Positions 1 through 14,715 of a DNA stretch of 64,000 nucleotides are shown here, piece after piece (position 1 is the stretch's first letter; each line of letters starts with the position of its first letter). This DNA is from Glandiceps talaboti (Eukaryota; Hemichordata; Enteropneusta; Spengelidae), in assembly GCF_964340395.1 (NCBI RefSeq), contig NC_135559.1:6360759-6424758 (forward strand), written 5' to 3'. A program made the position numbers and the translations under genes. Below the pieces are notes generated by a model that saw only the letters and a program-made list of their open reading frames with translations, was not told the DNA's origin and did no database searches.

Positions 1-1115
1 ATGCTATTGATAGTATGTAGATTCATATATATATAGATTTTTGTTCGAAAACGTGTACGAGTAAATGTAAATTTTTGATACGTATAATAAATTACGTCAT
101 CGTTTATAAGTTATGTTTTAATACTAGGTGTGAGTTCAGTCAATTACAAGTGATGGTTAAGTATACATCAGTAAATAGAAAACTGTAGAGTGTTTGTACA
201 ATACAGAATTAAATTTCATCCCAATATTTATAAACTCAGCTTGTACCCCTTCAAATAAATTAACCATTAAGATCATGTGATATATCTTTTATAATTGTAC
301 ACGTATTGTTTTGTGACATGGCTATAATATGTAAGTGGTGTAATTCTGTATTTATCTTAACTGTCAATAAAAAAGAACATTTAAAATAATCCTGGGTGTA
401 AAGTTTAATTTATTGTGTATAAATGATACTAATTGATATTCTGTTATTATTTTCATGTCATATATTCACATTTCTTCATCCTGGCATATATATCTACATG
501 CAGATGCCCTTGAGAATCTAGTCAAACTCCAAAATGTGTATAGATGCCGTCAGAAAATAAAACCTAATATAATACGAAATAAAATGTTTGATACGGTGTT
601 TCAATTGGATATGGTTAACTTATTTTTTAAGATACGCGTTATAGCTAGTTATAATGCACTTCCATCCTACTGTTGTATCTAATTTGGGATATATGTGTAT
701 CTACACATGTGTAAGATCAGTCATGCAAACAAACTATCTCAAGACTTCCATTAGTAAAGAGAAGAAATAGAATGACACAAATTGCCTTCACGGTAGATCA
801 ACCATGATGATTGATCAAACATTCATGCATTAAACAAAACATCAATCCGTAACAGATGCAATGATACAGGTTAATCACACCTGATAATAGCTCAGCGGTA
901 TCACTATTCGAAAATACAGCTATCAAGTTTGCCAATTTCAATCTGTGTATGAATCATTGTGAACAAAATCAAATATACACGCATGTACGTCAGGGATCAC
1001 CTAATATTCGTCAGCGGTTTGATCATGTTATTATGTGTTTGTAAAGGAGTTCTTGTAAGCCATTTTTTAAAATACATAAACATATACTTGTATATGGGTG
1101 CTTTTGTGTAGGCGG

Positions 1116-1119
<4 letters not shown>

Positions 1120-1168
<49 letters not shown>

Positions 1169-1176
1169 TGCGTGTG
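1120..1176. repeat. (TG)n followed by (CGTG)n microsatellite
   Basis: A TG dinucleotide run passes directly into CGTG tetranucleotide units. It encodes nothing. The same TG-to-CGTG structure recurs after the AT run at 12118-12160. Confidence 0.9.
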
Positions 1177-3410
1177 TTTGTTTGTAATCATAAATTCAAA
1201 TGTTACTCTTTTAAAATCTTGCAAAAGCAATGTTGTTCTTAATTTGCTGACCTTTCAAGTCAGTAAGAAGTGGATAAATAGAAACCAGTATGCTACTGGC
1301 ATCATTTCCGCTAGGAAATAGTACCACAATTCCTTTTTATTAGAATTAAAGCATGTTGCCTGCGGCTATAGAGAGAGTCCTTGCTGTGTCGAAGATGTTG
1401 ATATTAATTTTAAAACATATGTTGCCAATGTTATGATGGCGTCTTGGTCTCGTTAAATGTAATGTTGTGCCGTTTTGGATCATTAGATCTCCTCACGTTC
1501 TACTTACTGGGGAAAAATTCTTTTAAACAACCGTCTTGTTTACTTTAATATTATAGGTCAGACTACAGAACTAAATAACTTGAAAATACTTGTTCAGTAC
1601 ACTCTGCATGCGAATCATATTAAGGAGGCAGGTGAATAATAAAATGAGTACAAACTAAGAGGAATAATGTAAAATGTTTATAAAACTTTGGAATTATTGC
1701 AGAAAGTTGCAACACCTCTTTGTGAGGACAAACATTCGTAGGGATTTACTATATATGTTTTCACATCTTTCAAGGGTGGCATCGCCAAGAGCATAGTCGC
1801 GCATTATTGCCACAGCAACTCTTTCGAAAAGAAAAGAGAAGCTCTTTGACAATGCGAGTCTACATAATTTGCTCTTCATCAGTTAAGCTCATGCAGGACA
1901 GTTATATTAAATCCGTGACAAAGAGTCTGGTCATAACTCTGAATGCCACATGGAAAACATTGCTGCTTAAGGCCAAAAAAGAGAATTGTTTCTGGTCAGC
2001 GCGCGCATCACTTAAATAGCCCCGCGTCGGTCTATTTTTTCGTGTTTGTCCAGCCCATGCAGTCTGCAGATCTGTGGGGAAACACAATAATAACCCTCCC
2101 TACTTCAGTGAAGACAACTGTAGAGCCAATCATGAACAAGGAAATGGCATCTGCCCCCATATACACACTTGATCTAATATACAACCGTCTGCAAAAAAAG
2201 GCCATTTTCAGTATATCTTCGTAAGTGTGGATATCATAGCACTATATTGTTATCATATTACCAATCATTATTCCCAATACATTGTCAGCATATTATCAAA
2301 CTTCTACTGCATATGTAAGTGAGTTTCATCTCTCTGCGAAAAAAGGCATGCTTGATAAGGGAATGCATTATAGATTCAAACGTCGTGTCACATCAAAGGC
2401 TTTTATCCAATATCAATAATTATTGATGTTCACGTTTAACTGTCGCAGTCAAACACAAAGAAATGCAATCAAAGTGTTGATGCACCGTTCTAAGGTTCAC
2501 ATTTTCAAAATACCATGATCCACGTACATCTGTTCATATTTTCTATATCTTAAAATTGTGACTCAAGCTAAAAGCATTTGGCAAAATGAAAGTGCAAACA
2601 GATGGAAACGACATATGCATGTTTCATCTTCTGACATTCTATATTCACAAAAAAAGAGTGAACAGACTGTAGCTTTCCAAGCCAACCTTCATGAAATCTG
2701 AGAAAATAGTTCTTCCGATGTGTTGGATTATTTAACGTCCGGGGAAAGGTCATGCCCTAGAGTCAGGATACAAACAACAGGAAGGAAAATGATGATTCAA
2801 GATGAACGTTGCTCCCTGCGGTCCTTATGGACAGGCGTTCGTAATTGCATCTGTTTCCTAAAAGTTGCAATGATGTCAGTGCCAATATATTATTACTGTT
2901 GTTACCGCCTGCTCTTCGTTCTTGGACATCAACATTCATTGTAACCCTTCACTTCAAACTATATTCATCTTTCAGTTCGTTACAGTAACATGGATTTTGT
3001 TATTATAGAGAAAAGATTGCACTGGTATTATAAATGCAAATTGAACTTCGATGTGTAAAGGCAATTTAGACAGCTTAACGTCATACAACACCCCAATAGT
3101 GATTTGAGTACGAAGGTGTCGTTCTCTAAACTACGTGGTCCAAGATTGCACTAAAAATGTCATCATGTTTACTTGAAGAAATTACTTAATCTATAAGACC
3201 GTGTTGAAAGTACTCGAGGTGTGACATGATATGAAGAAATAATTGCTTGAATAATGAAATACCACTACACTCATTCTTCATTTGCAACGTCTCTATAACC
3301 TCAAAACTTGAAATCTCTTTGGTCCTTTCTCAGTTTCCAGTAAGCATTCCTGTGGATTAATAACAAACTCTTCAAATTCCCCATTTGTAATCATATAAAT
3401 TGGTATCCAG

Positions 3411-3535
3411 AAAGTCGTCTTTTGTGTTGATTTTCTTTTGAAGGTAAATCCTAGCTAGAAGTCGAGTAGTCTTTTTTGTTGATTTTCTTTGAACCTTTAT
3501 CCTAGTTAGAAGTCGAGTCGTCTTTTTTGTTAATG
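3411..3535. repeat. Short imperfect tandem repeat, ~57-bp unit
   Basis: A unit containing TAGAAGTCGAGT, CTTTTTTGTTGATTTTCTTT and a TATCCTAG-like end is repeated about twice with small indels. No coding potential was seen. Confidence 0.7.
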
Positions 3536-6461
3536 TCGGCAGACGCAAAACACAACTAAGTGTCTAAATAAGTGTATGTATGAAAAGTGTCGACAGCTAG
3601 AGTGCTATTTCAATTAACGAGCAGCGACAGAAGGTACTGTAAGATTATTATTATAAATAGCATGTCAAGAACTCCTTCATTCCTTTTTTTCTAATAAAAT
3701 AGATAGGTACTCCTCATTTATTTTAGTTCAGTATTCATCTCACACAGTTTATTACGTGTCTACCACTTATAGATATTTCCATTAAACAAGACAAGCCAAT
3801 GTTTGAATGCCAATTAGGTTACACACATCTCAAAAGGTAATGAAGCATAGATTCATCGATAAGCGACATCCCTAGGCCTTGGTTAAACAAAATATATAAA
3901 CACTTTATCAAACAAATACCGCACGATTTAGTTGTATTTGTTATTTCAAATTAAAGGTCTAAATGTCGAATCCAAACAAAAACCGTAATGCACCGTATAT
4001 TTGCTATGATAATAAAAGTTGATCATCAATGTTTTATCTTATTGAGGATGAGCTGTGTCTTTATGTAAATGTACGTGTCATAAAATCGACGAATGAAATG
4101 ACACAAGTGATTTACAACCTTTCTTTTCGTTTGATGTAACTTGTATGCCTACCAGTATTTTTAAGTTGTCGACGTCATGAATAAAATTAATTATCATTGT
4201 GTATTACGTCAATTAAATATCTAATAGATCAAAAGGGGTAACATTGCTTGTGTAAATTCGAACCTTTCAGATTGACAGAAATGCAAGAATATATACATAT
4301 TGTTCCCTTAACTTCAAACTTACATACAACTCTATTTTTTTTCTAACATACAACTCTTCAATTAGGGAAGTATATGTTATCCTTTTTTTGGTAGGTATGA
4401 TAGTGTTAAAGGCCGAACTGTAGTCAATGTATAGACTTCTTGCATCCGAGTTAGCATTTTAACACCATGATAAAATAATGAAACGTTGGACATAAACCAG
4501 GCGTAATAAAGTTTTGCACAATAATTGCAAAGAAGGCCGATAAACTTACCAACCCTGGTATGTTTACGGTCATTGAGTCCATGAATACAACTTGTATAAA
4601 GACTACCAGCAATTTTAATAATTCAAAATAAGATGATTGTGTCACGAATAAACCTGCCGTTGTGTATTGAATCGATTAAAGCTATCTGAAAAGGTTTATT
4701 GGAAAATATTGTCTATTCAACACCATTAAACACTGTATACGTGTCTTCAAATCGTTCACAGTGATATCGTCAGAATTTCAGATAATTGACTCTTCTCTAT
4801 CTATAATTGACTATTCTCTCTTAATATGTTTACTATTGTCAGAAACATATCTTTCAATTTGACTTTCAAAATGTATGTTTCTTAGTTTTCCAAAAATACC
4901 AAATAACTAATAATCTTTAGTATGTTCTTATTAATTTTCCAGCATGAAACAAATTTTGTGTATCAATATAGCTGTTAGAAGCTATTATTATCTAAAGAGT
5001 TGATATACCAGTGGTTGCAATTGGAACAATTCAGTTTCTGAGAATATGAAAGTCTTGTTATTTGTTTTTAATAGGGTTCACATGCCGGGGAGAAGAAAAA
5101 GTACCTCATTCAACTATTCTATTTTAAAACATCCTATAACTTTGATTGAAATTGGCCCCTTTGTACTTCAAAGAATGGGATCACGAAGCGAATGTTATGC
5201 TGTGACATTAGTTATTCGTATTAGGTAACACGTATACAAACTAGCTAGGTGATAAATCTGACCAAACACTAATGTCAAACATTGACTACGAGGTTTTTCA
5301 ATTCTTTCAAGAATTCGTCAACCTGTTCAAGCGCATTTGTTGAAAGCAAAATATGCTATTTAGATGTGACACAATAGATGCCGTAGGTTACCTGAGACTG
5401 GAGCGCACGAGGTGTACATAAAATTCATTAAAAAAAGTTTCAGGTATACCTTGTTAGAACAATAACGTAATATACTAACAATTAATGCTAAATCATAACT
5501 TCAAGAAGAAAGCTATGCAGCTGTGATATAGTAGTTATAAATAATATAATTTTTAGTAAAACCCAATGGATATTCTTGATCACATTTATCATGAATATCA
5601 CAACGTTTAACACTCCTTGCAATTGTTTACGGGAAAAGAGGCAGGTAATATGTTCTAGCAAATAGTGAATTTGGAAAAAGGATATATGATTTGGAAAACC
5701 CGTACACAGGGCTTCATTTTCTACAACCAAGTAGGTACAAGAAAGTCATAGTCTTTAATACTTTCATGATGATAATTAATTAGGTTACGTACACTATGAT
5801 GTCTTACGGTACATACTACACGGCTAAATGATATACATCGTACACTTGATCCCATTTCGTTCGATGCCTACCATTTGTTATCATGTTCACTGTCAGAAAG
5901 TTTTTTTTAACAGTTCTAGCTACAGATTGTAATCTTGGAAATGTCAATGTCAATACCACCTGTACAGATACGTATACATTGGGACAAGGACTGTCTCAAA
6001 CAAGAAGTGATATCATTTTAAAGCATGTACAAATTAAAAATATTTAGTCATAAATTTCTCAATGACCTTCCAATTTACTTCGAAATAAGATATTTTTAAA
6101 TGATTAAAGCTATAGATGTACAAGTCATGGTTAGCTTACAAATAATGTTAAACTGTGCATTGACTCACAACTTTTCATATCAATCCCCACTTGGGTTTTT
6201 CCAAGCTTTTCAAAGGGACGGTAAAGTTGACGCGCCTGTGCTTGACACAAATTACTGTGACTTGTGCGCCCACAACTGTACACTAAGACTGATAATATGT
6301 ACGTTGTTTTAGTACAAGCCGAACTGTAGTACCGACTTACGTAGTCAAACATAGCACCGTACCCTGAATTTTGTATCAATACAGGTTTGTTGTATAGTGT
6401 ATATCATGGTGTTATCATAAGCTATTCAAAAACTATGCAACAGAACATGCTACAGAGTTGT

Positions 6462-6719
6462 CGGTGGCCGAGTGGTTAAACCACTTGCCTCTTACCACTG
6501 CGGCCGGGGTTCGAATCTATTCAGGGTTTTATTAAATTTACCACGCTGTAAGTAATAAGAGTGTCGTTCAGTTTGACTCTACCAAACAACGCAGGTTTTC
6601 CGCGATTACTCCGGTTTCCTCCTGCACCAACATTGAAACCTAAAGAGCCTGTATATAGGGACTAGCTCCCATTGGTTATCCTGGAAATAAATAAATAATT
6701 AAATAAATAAATAAATAAA
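6462..6719 (+). mobile_element. tRNA-derived SINE
   Basis: The 5' part (6462-6521) resembles a class II tRNA (Ser/Leu type): an A-box-like TGGCCGAGTGGTTAA is followed about 35 bp later by a B box, GGTTCGAATC. A tRNA-unrelated body follows, with the segment CCGGTTTCCTCCTGCACC at about 6611-6628. This resembles the conserved central domain shared by many invertebrate SINEs, possibly the Nin domain, named from memory. The 3' end is a run of AATAAATAAATA units, the usual tail of such elements. No clear target-site duplication was found, so the exact ends are approximate. SINEs of this type are transcribed by RNA polymerase III and moved by a partner LINE. Confidence 0.8.
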
Positions 6720-9540
6720 CCCTCGGTCGTCAGTGCATAAGTCACAACTGTGTGAGAAATCTTACATCTCATCTCTCAAGCAACACTAAAGGAGATGATA
6801 TTTGTTGATCGCAGGTATCATACAATATTGATGATAATACAGGAATCTGAAAGCATCGATTCCTAGACAGGATTAATTGTCGACATGTTATCTTTTTGGC
6901 TTGTTATCTCTGGCTCGACTAGCCTTCGTCATTATTCAATCTTATTTGAACGACGAAAATAGATGTCAGCTGGTACACTAATACAACCGAATAATTACTA
7001 GTGTATACATTACTTCCCTTATTGTAACAAGATAATAATGTCCAAACTCAAAACAGATTGGCAACTGTTGAACTTTGGGGTTATGTTGAGAATACATGCT
7101 TTCTTTCCAATCAGTTGATGAATTCGTAAGACGTATGTAGAAGACGTCATTTTACTCAAAGAAGATGTGCCATTTGATATATGCTTCTTATTTACTTAAT
7201 GAGGCATGAGGTCGTCTGTTTTTCTGAACAGGCTGATGGAAACATGGGAATATTCACCAGTAAGTGAAGCAGTCATGCACTTTGTTAGAAGGGACGTCAC
7301 TCATTAAGTACATGCTTCAATGTTCCCTTGCTCGTCGCGAGACGTGCTGATAGTTTCTTTGTTTGCCAAGCATGACCTTTAAACCTAAATCTCAAGTGCC
7401 TGAAGGCACTAGACTTCACACTCAGACGTGTCACCCTGTATAATTGAAGGTGTTGACAAGTCATGTAATAAAATGTAGTCATGTAGAAGATGGCCCATTA
7501 TCCTCATGGTGATAGACGAACGTATTGTCTGCATCTAAACATTGTAAGTTAGACTTATGCTTCAACTCTACAAGCTTACAAGCCCGAGGATTTCCATTCT
7601 TGCAAACATCATAAATTATACTGCATCGATCCTGGGTTGAGTCGAAGATAGGTCATTTTGTTGGTCAAGACTAATAATGTCTGCAAACGAATGCTATATC
7701 TAGTAATAATGGAAAGGAGCATGTCGGATTGGATTAACATTTGAGCAAGAAAAAAACAGCAGTCTGGCAGAGATGCAGGCATACTAGAGATATAGCAGAG
7801 ATATATATAGAAAAGTAGCTCAAAACTAAACGTAAGCGATTCTGTACGTGTACGTGTACATGTTTATGGGTTCAGTCTAATAAGATAACACTTATTCCAT
7901 TATGGGTATTGTAATTGAGTATCGTATTACTCACCACTGTATTTGTTTATTCTTTGTTATGTACAGGTCCGAAAACACTGAAAATCTAGCAGACACTTCA
8001 TGCCTGATGAAACAAAAACTAAATTAATACCACGTTCGTTCTAAGTGTAACATTTCATAACCATACAGCTATGTTGTCTCTGGTACACCCTTATATCATG
8101 AAACATTATATTATTAAATTATCAAAGGCTTCCGAAAGATGAATTCCCTTTCTACACATCCTTAACGCTTAACGTGTTATCTTAAGTGCACTTTGTCGAT
8201 AATTATTTCCTCAACATGCGTAGACATGCGTAATTGCCATCAGGTTTTTTTTCACAATTTCTGCTATTTTGATAGCTCAAATATCTCATCCTGGCAACAT
8301 ATCTACGTCATCCAATTATATCAATTCCTAATTTAAGATGTCAGATGGTTGATGATGTCAAATAAGGGAATCACTGAATCTGAAAGATTCTAAAGGATAT
8401 ATAAGAAGGCCTCCTTATCAAAAAAAAAGCTTTTGATGGGCAAAGTCGTTTCCCAATGAGCTTGCTTCCAGATCATTTAAAAGCAGGCCAAATCCTTCCG
8501 TAAGATATTGGGTGAAGGTCAATTTGAATAATGAAAGGTCACATTGAATACTGAAACATCCGTCAATATTGAAAGAGATTACTATCAGTCAACAGATGTG
8601 AGGCATTTCAATCGAAACATGACAATGGTAATGTTATAAATAGAGCAACATCGTCAACTAAGGATTATTCATCCTTCCGCTACGAAACGATTTAGTATAG
8701 CTGTAGATATATGAGGTCACAGTTTTGCTGAATAATCATACTTTGACTAGGAGCGTCGATATGTTGGCAAAGGTCTGATAGGAGATGAAATTACGAGTGT
8801 TTATAGTTAATAATAACAAGACAAGGCAGGTTTGGTTCGCTTTGTTGCCTCAAATAATGATAGCTCAATACAACTGGTATAATGAACGTTAATGTTTCAT
8901 GGATTATAAATGTAACCACTACGTACGTCAAATACGTCTTCGTCTAGCAAAGATGTCACATCATGTGGATATGCGATAGTCGACCATTAGGTCGTTTTCC
9001 TGTTCATAGGTTGTGATTGTTACGAAATTGGAATAATTAGTATTGAGTTGAATGTACAGTACAACAAACGTGAATCGGTAATGTCATTGAAACTCATTTC
9101 TTGGTGTACATCGGTAGTTCCGTTCAACCTGTAGCATTCAGACATTCTTTATTTGGTGACAAATCATTGATGAAAGAGACACGATAATTGGTAGGGATGT
9201 AAGCCTTACGTTGCTAACAGAAAACAAATTACTGCTTAACATTTACTTTAAAAGTTCAATAACAAATAGACAGATATTAGTCAATCATTACACATAAATA
9301 CGTGATTGTGTGTATGCCAGTCAGGAACATCTTCCGATTACGACAATTATCCATAATGGGATAACCTTTAATTCTCTTTATCCCGATAGGGGTAAATGGT
9401 GTTTGAACTCTGTGATGCATATAACTAAGACATGGGGCATGTGGAAACAACTATGTATGTATTCCACTCTTAAAGACCACAGAGAAGAAAGGGATCGGTT
9501 ATATGCTCTGGATAAAGATGGAACGTTATCAACTTACTAT
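6720..9540. other. No gene recognised
   Basis: AT-rich sequence without a recognisable coding exon or RNA gene. Splice-like signals occur at background frequency. Confidence 0.55.
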
Positions 9541-9543
9541 AAC

Positions 9544-9551
9544 AGACAGAA

Positions 9552-9582
<31 letters not shown>

Positions 9583-9731
9583 GTCATTCAGTCATTCAGT
9601 CACTCACTCACTCAGACAGACAGACAGACAAACAAACAGACAGACAGACAGACAGACAGAGACAGACACAGAGAGACATACAGACGGGGAGACAGAGAGA
9701 CAGACAGGGAGACAGAGAGAGACAGAGAGAC

Positions 9732-9787
<56 letters not shown>

Positions 9788-9788
9788 T
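9544..9788. repeat. (CAGA)n microsatellite with interruptions
   Basis: About 245 bp of CAGA units are interrupted by CATTCAGT, CACTCACT and GAGAGAGA blocks. Open frames read through it on both strands only because the repeat lacks stop codons. Confidence 0.9.
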
Positions 9789-9799
9789 GATTGACTATG

Positions 9800-10418
9800 T
9801 ATGTATGGGAGAAGGGAGTGGTGAAAAGAAAGGAATGGGGCATACTGTACATTGTCGTAGATGTAATACAAAGAACACACCCATGTACAAGGGCTAATGC
9901 AATTATTTGGCCGAGTCGAATTTGCCTGGTCTGAGGACGACTTGTTTGTCATTCAAATTTAATCAACTGAATTTGAATGACAGTGATTTAATAAAATACT
10001 GACAACTATAGTTTAGGAATAGTCTGACTTTAATAAGCCCATGTAGTCAGATTTGTCAAATACGTGTCTATTATCGTTGCCATGCCTTTAGAACAATTTA
10101 CTGCAGCTGCAGTTGATTAGGTTTGTCTGAGCAACGAACATACATGTACTAAGACTCTGTCATTGAGATTACATCGACTGTAAGTCACTCAAAGCGATCG
10201 CAGTTGTCAACGATTTATTGTGTATAAAGTTATATCTATCTGAATGAAACAGGCATTATTGTAATAACGTTAAAGGATAACAAAGTTTCCATTGAAATGT
10301 CGAGACTGGTTTGTGACAGTTTAAATAGTTTTGTGTGAGAGGATACTACAAACTATTTTCATAAACTTAGTTTACTTTTTAATCAGGTCATGTCCAACAG
10401 TTATCACGGTTGATTGAT

Positions 10419-10466
<48 letters not shown>

Positions 10467-12000
10467 ACTCTCATCTGCACCAAAAATGTATGACTATTTC
10501 ACATTTATCCAAGTCAGAACCCCACATTGGCATTTTCTACCATAAAATTTTTTTCAAGAACAATATTTCTGTAGAACGCGTTGCTAAGCAATGTTGCTAT
10601 GTAAAGATAAACAGTTGGAAATTACGATAAAGCTAAGAGCTAATTCCGTTAAAAACTATGATACCTGAAGGAGAAAATGCTATTAACCTTTGCATTGTTG
10701 TTAGTGATTACTCTTAACACGATGACGGAGTTGTAATTGATAGCAAATAGGTTATTTTATACAAGCATCCCTACCGTCTCCGCCGGCTTAATACTTAATT
10801 GGAACATTAGTATCATGCTGAATTATATTGCAGATGTCTATATTGCTCGGCAGAGAACAAAGGCTAATAGATACATAAATACGTCGGGTTTTTCCCTCAA
10901 AGGTAAGTGCGATGTAGATCCGAAGACTGTGTGTGTTACACTTCCTTATCTTCGACACCGAGAACACCGAGGGCTACCACAAATGTCAACCAACAGTAAT
11001 GGTAATACATCTATATGCGATCCATGCATCGAATTTGTACTAAATAGTTTCCCCATGGGTATATCAATCTCTTACACGCGATATTGAATTTTGTGAGAGA
11101 TTGTGTTAGAGTTTCACTCAAGGTTAAAGAATATGTGTCGGCTTCAAAATCGATTTAACGTGATTTCTTTGGGTGGATTTTCAAATGTGAATTCTAAGGC
11201 ATTCGCCTTCCATTGCCGTTTTCAGTCATTAGTCTGCATACTTTTGCAATGGATTCCTGCATCAGATGTTGCTTTGATACAACTGTAGAAAGTGAATTAC
11301 GCGCACAATGCATAATATTGTCACAAATGATACTTCGTGAAAAGAGAAAACGTAATATGATTTCCCATACGATTCAAGCATTTTAGAGCGGTTTCAATTT
11401 GACTCAGATACTTTAAAAAATTCACTGTGCGACAGTCGAGTTGCAAAGACGTCTGAATCTCAGAGAATCTTAGGTTTATACACGACTGCCCTATTAAAAG
11501 GTTAAAGTTATTTGGAACGTACGCATGTACATAAAACAAAGTCATTGCTCATCTCAATGAAAGAAGTGAATTATGTATTTCAACATTGTAATCTTATAGT
11601 TGTCGCACGTTTTGTGTAATAATCGTGATGATAGTCACGTTTTCCAGATCTTTGTATCCATCACCCTTAGCTGTACATAATTACATGTTCTGTGTCTCAC
11701 ATGACGATGGAAAGTACAATGGCTTGCCACAGTACACATCGAACGAGAAAAAGAATTAGAAAGAGGAAACCATGTCTGGTCTAAGATGTCTAATTGTAGT
11801 TGCTAGTAGGCCTTTGGGGTAAGATATCAGTAACAACATATTGATACTTATCAATAACTGATAACATACTAGTACTATGTTTATGATATTGACTTTGTTG
11901 CACGCTTTAAGTCATATTGTATGTAATGTCATAGTTTGACTTTGAGTTCACAGGTAGTGAGAAGTGACATGGATCACGCTCCCCCACCACGGCATGTGTA
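9800..12000. other. No gene recognised
   Basis: An open frame of 116 codons at 10737-11087 has no domain I can identify and no convincing start context. The rest is AT-rich intergenic sequence apart from the TTGA repeat at 10410-10466. Confidence 0.5.
10410..10466. repeat. (TTGA)n microsatellite
   Basis: About 14 uninterrupted or near-perfect TTGA/GATT tetranucleotide units. No gene is associated with it. Confidence 0.9.
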
Positions 12001-12001
12001 A

Positions 12002-12205
<204 letters not shown>

Positions 12206-12239
12206 CGGGAGGGGGGGTTATTGCTGGTATTAAAATGCA

Positions 12240-13440
12240 GGTTATGACCGGTAAATCCAGACAGTGCGTCAACAGGCATACATTTTCATTGTTCATTTAA
12301 TCATTCTAGACATACGTAAAAGTCAGTCAGTGTAATACAAGACTGCTGAGAAGGATGGAAGCAATTACCTAGACATTCTATACTTTCTAATTGTAACTAC
12401 GTCTCATCTGCAAACTAATGCACGTATGAACCGCAGGGGATATCCTCTTCACTCGAATTGTAGTATACACTCGGGTATAGATAATTATTTCTATTTTATT
12501 TTGCATGGGCACAAATATTTACTTTTGAAATTCCACAATTTTTCTCCATTCAGCCAGAAGTTATTCATGAAAAAAGGGTCCTTTAGCACTAAGTCTTCAT
12601 AGTGACAAAGCCCCTTATGACACTGGTATTTCCCTCGGAGGAACGAGGATGAATATTGAGGAGTAAGCTTAACAGCTAAATGTAACAAAATGTACAATCC
12701 CTTCGGTCACTTCGAACCTATTATCATGCATAGACAGGTTTGAGGTGGACTGTTTACAGATTCCCCCTTGAGTACTAGGTAATTACTTCAACGCCTCTTC
12801 GACTTTTTTTTAAAATGTAAAACACTCCCTTGGTCTGCAAAGCCAAAGAGCACATTTAAAACACAATGTTTATAGACTACAGTCTTGAAATCGTGTTTAT
12901 TTAAATTTCACTCTATGGCCTTATGATAATCGTAGAAAAATAACCAACAGAAATAACAAAATGGACAGAATATAAGGCCGTAATTTAGAAGGGTCACCTG
13001 GGGATCTTCCCCTATAGCTAAATTATGGCATCGCGCAGAAATACATAAATAGCATAGCGGTAGTGAAAACTAATGTCATGTCAGTGGGTTTCATTCCAAC
13101 TGTAAAATCACTTTACCTGAAGAGCACATTTAATTACAAATTAAACGTTCAACCTATCAAACCCACGACTTCGATTTACTGAAAAGATAAATTATTTCTA
13201 TTCGTGTAAATACTCGAATTCTTATTATTAAGCCGAAAAACTCATACCATGTGAGCAACTTAAATTAAATCACTTACGTGTATCCCGTTATATCAAAGTT
13301 AATTAAATGGTTACGTTAAATATTTAATATTCAGAATGCATGAAATTGACACATTTACTAATTAAACGTGAACAAAGTAAGTTCAGCTTTGAATTAATTG
13401 TTTGGTGAATTTCTCCTACGCGGTAAAGGGTACAAGAATT
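12240..13440. other. No gene recognised
   Basis: AT-rich sequence without recognisable exons, RNA genes or element ends. Confidence 0.5.
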
Positions 13441-13522
13441 CCAATTCGTTCAATTAATAATTTGTGTATGAATCCGTATGCGCATGAGCAGTTGAGATAG
13501 CTTTAAAAAGCGGTTAAATTTA

Positions 13523-13840
13523 CACACACACTCACACGTACACATACATGTACACACACACATACATACATACATACATACATACATGCATGCATACATA
13601 CATATATACATACATACATACATACATACATACATACATACATACATACATGTACACATACATACATACATACATACATACATACATACATACATACATA
13701 CATACATACATACATACACACACACACATACATACATACATACATACATACATACATACATACATACATACGTACATACATTCATACAAAACATAACACA
13801 GCACAGCACAGCACAGCACATCACAACACAACACAACATG
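13523..13840. repeat. (CATA)n compound microsatellite
   Basis: CATA units with short CA, TGCA and GTACA interruptions, ending in CACAG and CACAA pentamers. Open frames of up to 147 codons across it encode only His-Thr-Tyr or Met-Tyr-Val-Cys repeats and are artefacts. Confidence 0.9.
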
Positions 13841-13998
13841 CACTCCTAAACAGATGCCCTGAAGAAATTCCGTATATATTCTTCCTGAAACCGTTATAAT
13901 TAGTGTTGACGTCGCAATAGTGAGCGTTTTCTTCATTTCAACAAAAGCAACTGTATGAAAGCCAGTAAGGGACATTTTGTAAAATAAAAAATAAAAAA

Positions 13999-14195
13999 TA
14001 ATCTTGTGAGCACAACATAATATCTTGTGCGCACGACTTACTATCTTGTGAGCACGACATACTATCTTGTGAGCACGACATACTATCTTGTGAGCACAAG
14101 ATGCTATCTTGTGAGCACAAGATACTATCTTGTGAGCACGACATACTATAAGTCGTGCTCACAAGATAGTTTCTCGTGCGCACAACATAATTTTT
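13999..14195. repeat. Outer left array of 21-bp palindromic units
   Basis: About nine units of a 21-bp motif: a near-palindrome CTTGTGNNCACAAG joined to ATAGTAT or its complement ATACTAT. Matched in inverted orientation by the array at 16960-17150. Confidence 0.85.
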
Positions 14196-14627
14196 GAAAC
14201 ACTTTAACACATCCTAAGGAGACCTAATTTCTGATTGGACAATACCTTGCATTCAATGGCCACATAATTAATCAATTTTGTTTCTCCTATATTCAAGTGA
14301 ATGATGACTCAATCATTGAATACCAATGTCCAACTGTTGCCATTTGTCATTTCGCTTACATCTTAGCTTGTGACTGAAAACAGTAATAGAATAGTGATAC
14401 TAGTATTATAAACTAGCCTAGAAAATGCAAGTTCGTATTAGAATACTTTTTATGACTAGCCCACACTAAGACCATGTATGTATGAATGTGCTTGAACAAA
14501 TGGGGTGTCTGTGCATATCGTTTACATTTGTAAAGGAGGTGCGAATTGTCTTAACCCACGACAATCCCAAAAAGCCACAGCTCTACGACTTAAAGGCCAT
14601 GTCCATCACACGACATACTATTGTGCT

Positions 14628-14712
14628 CACAATATTTTTTTTTGCTTCACAAGAAATTTTTTTTTTGCTTCACAAGAATTTTTTTTTTTGCTTCACAAGA
14701 ATTTTTTTATAC
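14628..14712. repeat. T-rich ~28-bp units
   Basis: Roughly four copies of TTTTTTTGCTTCACAAGAA. The complementary block of about six copies lies at 16373-16515. CTTCACAAGAA looks like a diverged half of the CTTGTG..CACAAG unit next to it, so the two repeat types probably share an origin. Confidence 0.8.
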
Positions 14713-14715
14713 TAT

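Larger units (their letters stand above)
1..6460. other. Gene-poor AT-rich stretch
   Basis: I find no open frame with recognisable protein content and no RNA gene here. Apart from the simple repeats listed separately (1120-1176 and 3411-3535) the sequence looks single-copy. Short open frames such as one on the minus strand near 1694-1879 have no recognisable domain. Confidence 0.6.

Noticed and set aside
6462-6530. Functional tRNA gene
   Set aside because: A and B boxes are present, but no acceptor stem closes and the sequence continues into a SINE body and tail.
10737-11087. 116-codon frame
   Set aside because: No domain and no supporting start or splice signals.
13450-13975. Frames over the CATA repeat, and similar frames over AT and CA runs at 9.5, 12.0, 24.0, 35.7, 42.0, 46.4 and 48.2 kb
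   Set aside because: Simple-repeat artefacts open in several frames at once.
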